NCBI GenBank assembly: GCA_964023275.1 | Contig: OZ029929.1 | Span: 5,743,935-5,807,934 of the forward strand | Direction: 5' to 3' | Origin: Norana najaformis | Lineage: Eukaryota; Annelida; Clitellata; Crassiclitellata; Hormogastridae | DNA length: 64,000 nt | In this document: piece by piece, positions 11,341-20,449 of the stretch | Layout of the letters: each line of letters starts with the position of its first letter | Position numbering within the stretch: the stretch's first letter is position 1 | Made by a program: the position numbers and the translations under genes | The notes under the pieces: generated by a model | The model's input: only the letters and a program-made list of their open reading frames with translations | Databases searched by the model: none | Told to the model about the DNA's origin: nothing

Positions 11341-11726
11341 CCTCTCTCTTTCTCCCTCTCTCTCTCTCTCTTTCTCCCTCTCTCTCTCTCTTTCTCCCTC
11401 TCTCCTTGGAACTTAGAAGTTCCAAGGCCGGAGAGGGAGAAAGAGAAAGAGAGAAGGAGAAAGAGAAAGAGAGAGGGAGAAAGAGAAAGAGAGAGGGAGA
11501 AAGAGAAAGAGAGAGGGAGAAAGAGAAAGAGAGAGGGAGAAAGAGAGAGAGAGAGCCGAGCCGAAATAAACTAAGTCTTTCAAGGTCATCGACTGCGTCG
11601 CAGTCGATGGCTTTGAAGACTTAGTTAGAGTGAGCTAGCTAGCTCTCCGGCCTTGGACTTACTTAGTTTATGCTGCTTTATCCTGTTAGACCCCTTGATC
11701 CGTTCAGTTGATGAATCCAAGGTCCA
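11140..11726. mobile_element. Foldback-like long inverted repeat 2
   Basis: Arms match around a palindromic centre (CCTTGGAACTT-AG-AAGTTCCAAGG at 11,404-11,427). Outer arms: GTCAACTGAACGGATCAAG / TTGATCCGTTCAGTTGA; then GATAAAGCAGCATAAACTAA / TTAGTTTATGCTGCTTTATC; then the CATCGACTGCGACGCAG motif; then GAAAGACTTAGTTTATTTCG and its inverse; then CTTTCTCCCTCTCT / AGAGAGGGAGAAAG tracts. The left arm has lost part of the CATCGACTGCG palindrome. It is paralogous to 7,043-7,617. Confidence 0.65.
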
Positions 11727-12399
11727 GCTGAAGATCGTCACTCGACTAATTTCTCCATATCCAAACCAATCTAGGTAGACAACAACATAACGCAAACGAT
11801 TAAACACATATGACAAACTAAAGGGAAAAGAGAGACACAGAGCAAGCAAGCAGTTGCAGTTGAAGCAAGCAGATGAAGGAAGCAGCAGTTCATGCAAGCA
11901 AACTTCATAACGCAAACGATTACACACATATGACACACAGCTCTTAAAGGAATGAAATCATTAGCAATGCAAGCTAGCAAAGCAAGCATGCAGGCTAGCA
12001 ATGAAATCATTAGCAATGCAAGCAAGCAAGTTAGCAAACAGTAGCAGATGAAGCAGGCAAAAGAGTAGCAGATGAAGCAAGCAGTTGAAGGAAGCAAGCC
12101 CAAGCAGTTGCAGCTGAAGTTCAAGCACTCTACAGGAACGAATCGAACGTAATTAGACAGACAGACAGACAAGCAAACAGGCAGGCAGACAGACAGACAA
12201 GAAAGAGATTTCACTGACTCACTCACTAACGCAGTGACCGACTGACTCATGCACTCATCACTTACTCAGTCATTGAGACTTGTATAAACAGGGTGGTTTG
12301 CATGTGGCTCTGCTTCAGGGTTAGGGGTTCTCTTTCTCCCTTCTCTCTCTCTCTTTCTCGACAGTATGGATGACCTTGAAAGACTTAGAGTGAGAGAGA

Positions 12400-12782
12400 C
12401 ACTCTCACTCTCTCTACACTCTCCCTCTCTCCTCCCTCTCTCCTCCCTCTCTCTTCCCTCTCTCTTCCCTCTCTCCTCCCTCTCTCCTCTCTCTCTCTCC
12501 GAAAAGCAAGAAATCAGTAGCACAGGAAACATGCAGCTGAAGCAAGCAAGCGGAAGGAATGAAGATCTTAAACTAAACGATACCTTACAAGAGCACCAAT
12601 CTAGGTAGACATCAACATAACGCAAACGATTACACATTTCGCCTCCTCTCTCTTCTCTCTCTTCTCTCTCCTCTCTCTCTCTCTCTCCCTCCTCCCTCTC
12701 TCCTCCCTCTCTCCTCCCTCTCTCCTCTCTCCTTCCTCCCCTCCCTCCCCTCCCTGTCTCTCTGTCTCTCTGTCTGTCTGTA

Positions 12783-12859
<77 letters not shown>

Positions 12860-12890
12860 GTCTCTCTCTCTCTCAAAGCAAGAAATCAGT
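12400..12890. repeat. CT/CCTCT and GTCT microsatellites
   Basis: Three blocks (12,400-12,500, 12,640-12,760, 12,765-12,875) are separated by the block 'AAGCAAGAAATCAGTAGCA..GGAAACATGCAG'. Long minus-strand frames here are repeat readings. Confidence 0.9.
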
Positions 12891-13187
12891 AGCAGAGGAA
12901 ACATGCAGTTGAATCAAGCAAGCGGAAGGAATGAAGATCTAAACTAAACGATACCTTACAAGAGCACCAAGTAGACATCAACATAACCAAACGATTACAC
13001 GTTTCGCCGTGGAAATAACACGCTTAATTTCTAAAAAATCTACTCTGACATTTGGCGAATACAATTTAACATGCGTAAAAGGATCCACTGAATGATATTC
13101 ACATCGGCTCAAAAACACTACGCGAAAACAAATTGTTTCTAGTGTGGCGGCGCATATTGAATTTCCTGACAATCTGATTCCTCCGTA

Positions 13188-13325
13188 CAAAATGGCGAGC
13201 GATGAAAGAATTCACAAAAAACTAGAAGCTGGATTGCTAAAAAATCTGCCATCTGGCGAATACAATTTAACTAGAATCATTAAGTTCATTTACCACGATT
13301 CTTTCACCACTCGCCATTTTGTGCG
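13188..13325. repeat. Hairpin module with CAAAATGGCGAG ends, copy 2
   Basis: Same structure as 8,528-8,664. A 63-codon plus-strand frame (13,144-13,335) crosses it. The paralogous copy has an extra base inside ('AAAAAACATCTGCC' against 'AAAAAATCTGCC'), which breaks the frame, so I do not treat it as a gene. Confidence 0.45.
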
Positions 13326-13625
13326 AATTTTCTGAGGAGAGATGCCTATGAAGAAGATCCAGAAGAAGAAGACGAAGAAGGAGAGTTGGGGAGGAAAAAA
13401 TATCTACGCTTACCGTATGCTGCGTTCTGTGAGAAGAGCATGAGGAACAGCGGCTACTAGGAACAGTGGAAACTCCAGCTGAAGATCATCACCTGACTTC
13501 TCCAGATGCAAACCAATCTAGACAGACATCAACATAAAGCAAGTTACTACACATTCATATAGCCCCTTTCAATGACAAACAGCACAAAGACAATTATATG
13601 AGTAATGCTTGCCTCACCATATGTA

Positions 13626-13630
13626 GAGCT
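13626..13630. repeat. Target site duplication GAGCT (left)
   Basis: GAGCT directly abuts the left LTR and recurs at 18,192-18,196. The paralogous unfilled site near 8,984-8,996 has a single GAGCT (TGTAGAGCTCATAATAAGG). Confidence 0.9.
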
Positions 13631-13809
13631 TATATCAGGTTGGCCTATAGGTATAGGTACAATGACACGTGTGTTCAGCTACATGTATATTATCAGACTG
13701 GTGGCCTTGAATCAATGAGAGTTGCGCACCCATGTACAGGGCGTGGCTTATATGTCCAACCCTAAGATCAGTGTCCCTATTGGCCTATGTGCTAGCCACT
13801 CATGATACA
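13631..13809 (-). repeat. 3' LTR (179 bp)
   Basis: Read on the minus strand it begins TGTATCATGAGTGGC and ends GGCCAACCTGATATA. It matches 18,013-18,191 with about 12 substitutions and no indels. Confidence 0.92.
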
Positions 13810-13821
13810 TCCTTTCCACAG
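13810..13821 (-). other. Polypurine tract
   Basis: On the minus strand CTGTGGAAAGGA lies immediately before the 3' LTR, the usual place for plus-strand DNA priming. Confidence 0.75.
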
Positions 13822-13973
13822 AAAATCGCAAGTTGAAAGTATCATCTGCGTCGAAATATATGTTGAGAAAGAAAGTCTTTTTCTAAAAAAGTCTAAATCT
13901 ACGGAGTCCTATTATCTAGTTAAATCTATGGAGTCCTACTGTCTAGTTCTTTAGGCTTTTTCTTTGCAGTGCC

Positions 13974-16739
13974 TCAGTCCGAATAGCGAGCTGGGAGTAT
14001 CACCACTCGCCCAGAGCGTGTAATCACCGGCGCCGGACCACCGTGGGCGGCTGATGGAGGAGGTGGGGAGAGGGCTACCGGAGGTGATTCAGCTGCGGGG
14101 TTAGCTCGTTGAATGTTACGGTCTGTCGGGCTTTCGCCGTCTTCCTCCATGATGGAGGGCTCTGAGCTTGGTGTCACGTGGCGCGAAGTTCTCCTGCGAG
14201 TGGTTCCATCCTCAAAACGAACGGCGTACGATCTGTGGGGGAGGACTGCCGTTATCTGAGCCTTGCGCCATTCTGGGCGTTCGTCGTACTTCACTCGGAC
14301 TGTCTGCCCGACTGGTAATGATGGCCTCGCTTCTGCGCTTCTGTTATAATAGAAGGCTTGCCGGGCCTTGGCCTCTGATAGGGCGATCGTGGTGGCTTTT
14401 GAAGTAGCTGTATCGAGGAGCCTATTTGAAACAGGAAGGCGCATTCTCAGTCGACGGCCAAACATAATTTCAGCCGGCGACAGAGTCAGTTGCTCAGAAG
14501 GCGTACTCCGCCATTCTAATAATGCCAGAAATGGGTCAGAGTTCGCCTCCCTGGCTTTGGTCATGATTCTTTTAGCAGTCTTCACAGCGTTTTCGACCCT
14601 TCCGTTTGATTGTAGGTGTCTAGGAGAACTTGTAATATGCTGAAACTCATACTTGTCGGCGAAACGTTTAAACTCTTGGGAACAGAAAGGGCTATTATCT
14701 GTAATTACGAATGATGGAAGACCGTGCCTGGCAAAGTGTTGACGTAAGCAGTAGACGATATCCGATACCTTTTTTGATGGTAAACGGTCGATCTCGAAGA
14801 ACCCGGATAAATAATCGACTGAGATTAAATATTCCCTGTCGTGAAACGTGAAGATATCTATCCCGACTCTCTCCCAGGGCCGACTTGGCACCGGATGACA
14901 CATCAGGGGTTCCTTCTGCATTGATAGATGATAACGGGCACAGATTTCGCAAGTCTCAGATACGCGTTTGATGTCGGCCGTGAGTCCCGGCCAAAATACC
15001 GTTTCCCGTGCTCGGCGAATGATGGAATTGACACCCGTATGCGCGCTGTGGAGCCGTTCAAGGATGCGGGCACGCATTGGAGGAGGGATGACAAGGCGGT
15101 CGCCTTTGAAGACCAGACCGCAGCTGACGCTCAATTCATCTGCAAACGTATGGTATGGTCGTAAATTTGTCGACAGGTTGGTCGGCGTTTCCGGCCAGCC
15201 TATCGCGATCTGCTGTATTAATTGAGCGTAGTCCTCGTCCTTCGCTGCATCAGTCAGCCGCGCTATAGTGTCTGCAGAAGCTATCGTTCGCAGTTCGTCC
15301 ATCTGTTCCTCATCTACTCGATCTAGCAGGGCGACCACCTCTTCAAACGCAGTCGGCTCCGTAGCGCCGCTAGGGAATGCACGCGAGAGAGTGTCTGCTA
15401 ATAGCACGTCAGTGCCTCGCTTATAGATAAGCTCGTACGAGTACCTTTGAAGTCGGAGCAGCATCCGCTGAAGACGCTTCGGGGCTTTCTTGTTTATCGC
15501 CAGCAGAGGTTTGTGGTCAGTTTCAATTATCACTTGTCGTGCGTAGACATACGTATCAAAGCGTTCTAATGCAAATACAATGGCCAGTAGCTCCTTTTCG
15601 ATTTGAGCGAAATCCTGTTCTGTTTTCATCATCGCCCTCGATACGTACTCTACGACCTGTCCTTTTTGCAGCAATACAGCACCGAGTCCAGCTTGTGAGG
15701 CATCTGCCTGAATAACGATAGGGTGGTCTGGGGCAAAATAACGAAGTATTGGAGCCGAAGCGAGCACTGCTTTCAACTGATCAAAAGCCTCGACATGTCG
15801 TTGGTCAAATCGGAATTCATTTTCCGTCGAAAGTAGTTCCCTTAGTGGTGCTGTGATTTCGCTGAAATGCGGACAGAAACGTGCCAGGTATGTGGCCATT
15901 CCCAATGCGCGTTGCAGGGCTGCTTTGTCGTCCGGATGCGGCATCTGTTGTATGGCGGTAACTTTCATTGGGTCGGGCCGTAAGCCTGCATTCGTCAATT
16001 CGTGCCCCATAAATGTGAGAATAGAACGATTTAGTCGAAACTTCTCTTTGTTCAATTTAAGGCCCTTCTCTCGGCAGCGGTCGAGTAGTGCGATCAGATT
16101 AGTGTCGTGGTCGCACTCGGCTGCTGCTGCGGTGTCACCAGAACCCGTCACTAGAATGTCGTCAGCAATGCAGTAAACGCCCTTTAGACCGGAAATTGCA
16201 GCATGGACCCTGGATTGCCATATTTCTGGAGCGGGACTAATTCCAACTGGTAGCCGTAGCCATCGGTATCTTCCGAATGGGGCCTCGAACGTGGTTAGAC
16301 GACTTGAGGCGTCGTCAAGTTTCAGGTGCCAGAAAGCGTGCTTTATGTCAACCGTGCTAAAAACTTTGACTCCCGCCAACTTGGGAAGGATGTCGTCGAT
16401 CGTTGGCGTATAATATGTGCATCTTTTAAGAGCTTTATTCAATGATTTTGGGTCGATACATATTCTTAGACCGCCACCCGGCTTTGTCACCACCAACAGG
16501 GCGGAAACCCACGGGGTTGGCTCAGTTACCGGTGTGATGATGTTGTCCGCTGCCATGCGTTGCAGTTCTATCTCGACCTTAGCCCGTACTGCTACTGGAA
16601 TGCGTCGCAGTGGCATTCGTACTGGGGGGACAAAGGTATCCACTTCCAATCTTACATTCCCTTTTAGCATGCCCAGTGATCCGTTGAACAGATCGGCGTA
16701 CCGGCCAAATATCTCAGCTTTTGCAAGGCGAGATGATGC
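13974..16739 (-). CDS. pol: RT, RNase H and integrase segment of the Mag/Steamer-type element
   Basis: Numbered from the first Met at 16,670 (898 residues). RT has motif A V-D-I-K-H-A-F with Asp108 and the catalytic pair in C-I-A-D-D-I-L-V (Asp170-171); the A-D-D form is usual in Mag-type elements. RNase H shows Q-A-D-A-S-Q-A-G (Asp323), Glu360 in I-E-K-E-L-L-A, and E-T-D-H-K (Asp385). Integrase has the zinc ligands His541, His544, Cys574 and Cys577, then Asp605, Asp658 and Glu693, the last two 35 residues apart (D,D-35-E). A V-R-V-K-Y-D-E-R-P-E-W-R-K tail follows, as in GPY/F-type ends. All catalytic residues I can check are present, so this segment looks functional apart from being cut off from Gag by upstream stops. 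Confidence 0.9.
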   Translation of the reverse strand, partial: ASSRLAKAEIFGRYADLFNGSLGMLKGNVRLEVDTFVPPVRMPLRRIPVAVRAKVEIELQRMAADNIITPVTEPTPWVSALLVVTKPGGGLRICIDPKSLNKALKRCTYYTPTIDDILPKLAGVKVFSTVDIKHAFWHLKLDDASSRLTTFEAPFGRYRWLRLPVGISPAPEIWQSRVHAAISGLKGVYCIADDILVTGSGDTAAAAECDHDTNLIALLDRCREKGLKLNKEKFRLNRSILTFMGHELTNAGLRPDPMKVTAIQQMPHPDDKAALQRALGMATYLARFCPHFSEITAPLRELLSTENEFRFDQRHVEAFDQLKAVLASAPILRYFAPDHPIVIQADASQAGLGAVLLQKGQVVEYVSRAMMKTEQDFAQIEKELLAIVFALERFDTYVYARQVIIETDHKPLLAINKKAPKRLQRMLLRLQRYSYELIYKRGTDVLLADTLSRAFPSGATEPTAFEEVVALLDRVDEEQMDELRTIASADTIARLTDAAKDEDYAQLIQQIAIGWPETPTNLSTNLRPYHTFADELSVSCGLVFKGDRLVIPPPMRARILERLHSAHTGVNSIIRRARETVFWPGLTADIKRVSETCEICARYHLSMQKEPLMCHPVPSRPWERVGIDIFTFHDREYLISVDYLSGFFEIDRLPSKKVSDIVYCLRQHFARHGLPSFVITDNSPFCSQEFKRFADKYEFQHITSSPRHLQSNGRVENAVKTAKRIMTKAREANSDPFLALLEWRSTPSEQLTLSPAEIMFGRRLRMRLPVSNRLLDTATSKATTIALSEAKARQAFYYNRSAEARPSLPVGQTVRVKYDERPEWRKAQITAVLPHRSYAVRFEDGTTRRRTSRHVTPSSEPSIMEEDGESPTDRNIQRANPAAESPPVALSPPPPSAAHGGPAPVITRSGRVVILPARYSD

Positions 16740-17255
16740 CTACGCGCAACGGGGCACCGATGTGCTGGCTTCCCGTATTTCGCATATGTTTTCTTCAACT
16801 ATGTGCAACAGATCAAGACGGCGGCAGGCGTCGATGCCAAGGATAGGGTTGTCGCGCTGTGTAACATAGAAATCTACATCGAATTCCGTGCGTGTGTGTG
16901 GGTGCTTCACTGAGGCAGTGAGCAATCCGAGGGTTTTAAGCTCCTGCCGGTCAAACATGCGTAAAGTTGCTCTAGGCGGGCGAAGGGTATTGGTTGTGAT
17001 TTTGGTATAGAGGGCTACCGGCAAGATGTTGACGGAGGAACCACAGTCTAATAAGAATCTCACCTTATGTCCGTTGACAAGGATGTGTGAGTAGACTCTG
17101 GGGTTGTCATCGTTGTCTAGCGCGTACAACGTTTCTTCCCCTTCTTGCAGTTCTCGGACATCAGTTGTGGTTCGCCGTGACCTACAGACGCTACTATAGT
17201 GCCCCAGCTTCAGACAAAAATTGCAGGTTTTACCATAAGCCGGACACGCACTCTT
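16740..17255 (-). CDS. Second zinc knuckle and aspartic protease segment
   Basis: Directly after the TAA the frame continues with a second Cys/His knuckle (C-N-F-C-L-K-L-G-H-Y-S-S-V-C), then a retropepsin-type domain with F-L-L-D-C-G-S-S-V-N-I-L-P as active site and N-P-I-L-G-I-D-A as the I-L-G flap motif. The D-C-G-S variant replaces the common D-T-G/D-S-G; similar forms occur in Mag-type elements. The segment ends at the TAG at 16,742-16,740, after which the same frame runs into RT. Confidence 0.85.
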   Translation of the reverse strand, partial: KSACPAYGKTCNFCLKLGHYSSVCRSRRTTTDVRELQEGEETLYALDNDDNPRVYSHILVNGHKVRFLLDCGSSVNILPVALYTKITTNTLRPPRATLRMFDRQELKTLGLLTASVKHPHTRTEFDVDFYVTQRDNPILGIDACRRLDLLHIVEENICEIREASTSVPRCA

Positions 17256-17978
17256 TTACGGGTTGTGCAGGCCTCCACAATATTGACAGGAGTGACCCGG
17301 GGAATCCTTTGGGTGGTTGTTATGCGCCTTTTGCTTGTCCGGGCTTTCCCAATTTCGTGTCTGCCGTTGTGCGTAAGAACCTGGTGGGCGTCGGCGTGGT
17401 TGTTGTGTCATGGCCTGGACTTTGTCTGGCGTAGTAATGCTCTTCAGCTGCCGCATAGTCGCCTCCGACGCGCGACATATGTCGATTGCCTGAGGTAGGT
17501 CGAGTTTCCGCGTCTGGAGTAGTTTCTTTCGCGTGGCGTCATCCCTAACGCCCAGGACAATTCGATCGCGGATCGTAGATTCTTCGACTGTCCCGTAATC
17601 ACAAGTTCTGACGAGTCGACGCAGGTCACCAAGGAACGAATCAAAAGTCTCACCGGGCTCCTGTTGTCGGCGGTGAAAAATATAACGTTCGTATACTTCA
17701 TTGATTTCGCCGACGCAGTAGGTTTCGAAGGCTTCAAGGAGCTTTGCCGGGTCTTCTTTGTCCTGCTGTCGAGCGAATTCCATCGTAGTAAAGATTTCAT
17801 ATGCGTCCGAGCCAATGCACGCTAGAAAGATAGCTGCCTGTCGGTCTCCGTCTTCGCGATCTAGCTTTGCCGCTTTGACATAATTGGACCACTGGCCTCT
17901 GAAACGCTTCCAGTCTAAAGCCAGATTCGTTACTTTCAGAGGCGCCGGTAATGGAATTTGTAAAGTCGTCGTCGCCAT
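17256..17978 (-). CDS. gag: Gag segment (capsid and first zinc knuckle)
   Basis: A 240-residue Gag of the retrotransposon type. It starts M-A-T-T-T-L-Q-I-P-L-P-A-P, then a helical capsid-like region with W-K-R-F-R-G-Q-W, F-E-T-Y-C and T-F-D-S-F-L-G-D-L-R-R-L, and a basic Arg/Pro-rich tail. The first knuckle begins C-Q-Y-C-G-G-L-H-N-P and is cut by TAA; the Cys pair that would complete it (C-P-A-Y-G-K-T-C) lies just past the stop in frame. The start is the first Met after the LTR and primer site. Confidence 0.85.
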   Translation of the reverse strand: MATTTLQIPLPAPLKVTNLALDWKRFRGQWSNYVKAAKLDREDGDRQAAIFLACIGSDAYEIFTTMEFARQQDKEDPAKLLEAFETYCVGEINEVYERYIFHRRQQEPGETFDSFLGDLRRLVRTCDYGTVEESTIRDRIVLGVRDDATRKKLLQTRKLDLPQAIDICRASEATMRQLKSITTPDKVQAMTQQPRRRPPGSYAQRQTRNWESPDKQKAHNNHPKDSPGHSCQYCGGLHNP

Positions 17979-17994
17979 ATTGTTGATTAGTAAT

Positions 17995-18012
17995 ACTACA
18001 CTTCTGACGCCA
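17995..18012 (-). other. Primer binding site, tRNA-Leu type
   Basis: Immediately after the 5' LTR the minus strand reads TGGCGTCAGAAGTGTAGT. The first 14 bases match the complement of an animal tRNA-Leu 3' end (TGGTGTCAGAAGTG) except one base, judged from memory of tRNA-Leu. Confidence 0.65.
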
Positions 18013-18191
18013 TATATCAGGTTGGCCTATAGGTATAGACACTGTGACATGTGTGTTCAGCTACATGTATATAATCAGACTGGTAGCCTTGCATCAGTGA
18101 GGGTTGCGCACCCATGTACAGGGCGTGGCTTATATGTCCAACCCTAATATCAGTGTCCCCATTGGCCTATGTGCTAGCCACTCATGATACA
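18013..18191 (-). repeat. 5' LTR (179 bp)
   Basis: Partner of 13,631-13,809. It holds the presumed promoter, but I see no convincing TATA box placement. Confidence 0.92.
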
Positions 18192-18196
18192 GAGCT
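18192..18196. repeat. Target site duplication GAGCT (right)
   Basis: Second copy of GAGCT. It is followed by CATAATAAGGCAGACAAAG, as in the unfilled site near 8,990. Confidence 0.9.
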
Positions 18197-19284
18197 CATA
18201 ATAAGGCAGACAAAGAGATAGGGCCTAACAGATAAAAAATCAATTGTTATCAGTTTCGCCGTGCAAATCTAATTTTCTGATATTCAGAGTCCTCCATAAT
18301 TTTACAAACGAGATCCTCAATTTCTAACAAATCTACTGATATTTAGCGAATACAATTTAACATGCATTAAAGGATTCACTGAATGAAGGATATTTGACAT
18401 CGGCTCAAACACTACGCGAAAACCAATCGCCCACCGTCATTTTGAAGTAATTTTTGCATTAAAAGTTTTTTGTCACTGGGCCCAGAAAATAATAAATTGT
18501 TTCTAGTGTGGCCGTGCAAACGGAATTTCCTTCGTACAAAATGGCGAGCGATTAAAAAATCCATAAAACATTAGAAGCTGGACTGGTAAAAAAAATCACC
18601 TGCCATCTAGCGAATGCAATTGAACTCGCTCTCTCTGTGACCTTGGGGACTTAGTTTATTCTCTCTTTCTCTCTCCCTCTCCGGTGTCGAACTTACAGTT
18701 TCTGGACACAGGGCCAGTCATTGCAGGACTTGCCCGGTCTGTTGGATCATTAGCTTCCCCGGTATTAGCCGGGTACTGACGGGGGAAAAGCAAGCAAGCA
18801 AGAGTCTATATAGCGCAGGGCTCTGAAAAGCAAGAATTCAGTAGCAGAAGAAACATGCAGTTGAAGCATGCAAGCAAGCCGGCTAGCAATGAGTAGCAAA
18901 TGAAGCAAGCAGTTGAAGGAAGCAAGCTAGAAGTTGCAGCTGAAGTTCAACCAAGCAGTTCCAGTCAAGCAGTTCCAGTCAAGCAGTTGCACTTACAGGT
19001 AAACCAAGCAGCTGAAGCAAGCAGCTGAAGCAAGCAGTTGAAGGAAGCAGCAGTTCAGGGAATCAAACTTGGGAAGGAATGAAGATGTACACGATGCTTA
19101 CCCTTAGCCGAGTTCTGGCGACTGTCCTGTGAGAAGAGGATGAGGAACAGTGGCCATAACAAATGGAAACTCCAGCTGAAGATCATCACCCGACTTCTCC
19201 AGATGCAAACCAATCTAGATAGACATCAACATAATTCAAATTATTACACATTCATATACCTCCAGAGAGACGATAGACAGACAC

Positions 19285-19306
19285 AGAGACGAGAGAGAGA
19301 GAGAGT

Positions 19307-19372
<66 letters not shown>
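19285..19372. repeat. GA microsatellite
   Basis: About 40 GA units with a few GT interruptions. Overlapping open frames are repeat readings. Confidence 0.95.
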
Positions 19373-19374
<2 letters not shown>

Positions 19375-19375
<1 letters not shown>

Positions 19376-20020
19376 GATAGTAATTTTAACAGAAACAATA
19401 GAAGTCATGTTGCCATATATGGCTTCACAACACATTCCAATTTACTATGAGACGAACCCCGCATACATGGTTCAGGCCTTCTCAAAGGACCCCGTGTAAC
19501 GACCATGAGCCAATGGTTCGAGCACACGTGCCTCAGTCATACACGCGCACACGATGGCCTTGGGACTTAGCTTTACTTCATAGATTAAGAAGCATTTCTC
19601 ATAATGAGAATTCAGATACTTAATCAATCACAAAAATCTAACTTACACATTAAATGATTCATATTCTGGTGATATCTGGGTGTTAGGATAAAGTAATTAA
19701 CTGCTTTATCCTTTAGGGAGGCACAGGTAATCTGACGTTAGGCCCAAGATCTTGGCCAGAGGACCAGCGCATCGCAGGACTGTACTAAATTCTACTGCTT
19801 GCTAAGAGAGACAAGCGTCCAGGGTCGTTATACACAGTCAGCAAGCCCGAACCAACAATCGTTGGGTTACACACCCTTTCCACCAAGCGATAGACCACCG
19901 ACACCTATGGGCAAACCCAAGGGAACAACAGTCTTCTAATGGAAAGTTAGCCATATTGTTTTAAATTTCTCTATCCAGACCGCCTATTGATGACGAAACG
20001 ATAAAGCAAACTGTTGATTA
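19375..20020. other. No gene seen
   Basis: Contains the diverged inverted end described at 6,966-19,862 and a 'GGCCTTGGGACTTAGC...CTTTATCCTTTAGG' stretch resembling a decayed foldback arm (19,555-19,720). Confidence 0.4.
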
Positions 20021-20021
20021 C

Positions 20022-20093
20022 CTCTGGTTCTTCATTTTCCCCAACGCCTGTCAAGGTTCCGTTGAAGAAGCAGTTGTTCTCTTGCCGATGTCT
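20022..20093 (-). CDS. Candidate exon of an unidentified gene
   Basis: The 72-nt segment is framed by an acceptor (TTAATATTGCAG) and a donor (GAG|GTAATC) on the minus strand. It is open in one frame, phase 0 to 0, giving 24 residues that include N-N-C-F-F-N-G-T-L-T-G-V-G-E-N. N-G-T is a possible glycosylation site. I do not recognise the protein. Other candidate exons on this strand lie at 21.2, 22.5, 23.1 and 23.5 kb, but their phases do not all chain. Confidence 0.45.
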
Positions 20094-20449
20094 CTGCAAT
20101 ATTAATACGTACATAGTTCATAAGCATAGCTTTAAAACATTTAATTGAAATAATGTAAAAAAGACTCAACTTGAATTTCATCTGGACTGCACTAAATTAC
20201 AATTTCTGACTTCGATTTCACTTGAAATAAATATCGACTGACGTCTTGTGCGTTATGATAACGGCGCTGTAGAAGTCATCAGGTAGGATTGGGTTGGATT
20301 GGGTTAGATAGATTATCGATTGGATTAGGTTCTAGAATCTAGGCTCCATATATTTTAGCATGGTAAATTGGAACTTACAAAATACAGTGTGTATAGAAAT
20401 GTGATTAGCCTTGGAAATGCCAGTAATATCATATAGGCCTATCCTGAAA

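Larger units (their letters stand above)
13974..17978 (-). pseudogene. gag-pol polyprotein, one frame with two internal stops
   Basis: From ATG at 17,978 to the stop ending at 13,974 everything stays in one reading frame (1,334 codons) except TAA at 17,258-17,256 and TAG at 16,742-16,740. No frameshift was found. The TAA lies inside the Gag zinc-knuckle region and the TAG between protease and RT. Neither is at the position of a normal gag-pol recoding site, so I read both as point mutations. All domains expected of a Ty3/Gypsy element are in canonical order: capsid-like Gag, two zinc knuckles, aspartic protease, RT, RNase H, integrase and a chromatin-side tail. Segments are described separately. 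Confidence 0.85.
13631..18191 (-). mobile_element. Complete Mag/Steamer-type Ty3/Gypsy LTR retrotransposon
   Basis: A 4,561-bp element on the minus strand with 179-bp LTRs, a GAGCT target duplication, a tRNA-Leu-type primer site, a polypurine tract and one gag-protease-RT-RNase H-integrase frame. Size, short LTRs, single gag-pol frame of about 1,334 codons and the A-D-D polymerase motif fit the Mag lineage that includes the clam element Steamer; that comparison is from memory of the family. The LTRs differ at about 12 of 179 positions by my hand count, so the insertion is not recent. Two in-frame stops make this copy unlikely to work by itself. Confidence 0.88.
11051..19230. repeat. Segmental duplication, copy 2
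   Basis: Tandem partner of 6,985-11,050. It holds the LTR retrotransposon at 13,631-18,191, which splits the sequence paralogous to 8,984, and lacks the two LINE tails of copy 1. The flanks are CT/GA microsatellites and AAGCAAGCAG-rich short repeats. Confidence 0.7.
6966..19862. mobile_element. Possible composite bounded by inverted ends
   Basis: The left end (about 6,966-7,040: TGGTTCGGGTCTGCTGACTG, CGTGTAACGACTCTGCGAAG, CAGCAGAATTT) reappears inverted at about 19,785-19,862 (AAATTCTACTGCTTGC ... CGTTATACACAGTCAGCAAGCCCGAACCA). A third copy, in the left orientation, lies at 11,051. Between the ends are two internally repeated segments, each with a long inverted repeat. This could be a nest of foldback elements or simply duplicated fragments. 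The ends are diverged and no flanking target duplication was established. Confidence 0.35.

Noticed and set aside
12266..12904. A 212-codon minus-strand frame rich in Arg/Glu
   Set aside because: A repeat reading of CT tracts with no domain; the paralogous region at 8 kb does not conserve it.
13144..13335. 63-codon frame M-A-A-H-I-E-F-P-D-N..., possibly a small gene
   Set aside because: The paralogous copy at 8.5 kb has a frame-breaking insertion and two more copies are truncated; the segment behaves as a repeat.
16740..16742. TAG between protease and RT as a regulated read-through site
   Set aside because: Known read-through or frameshift sites lie between Gag and protease/Pol; no downstream pseudoknot was recognised, and a second stop interrupts Gag.
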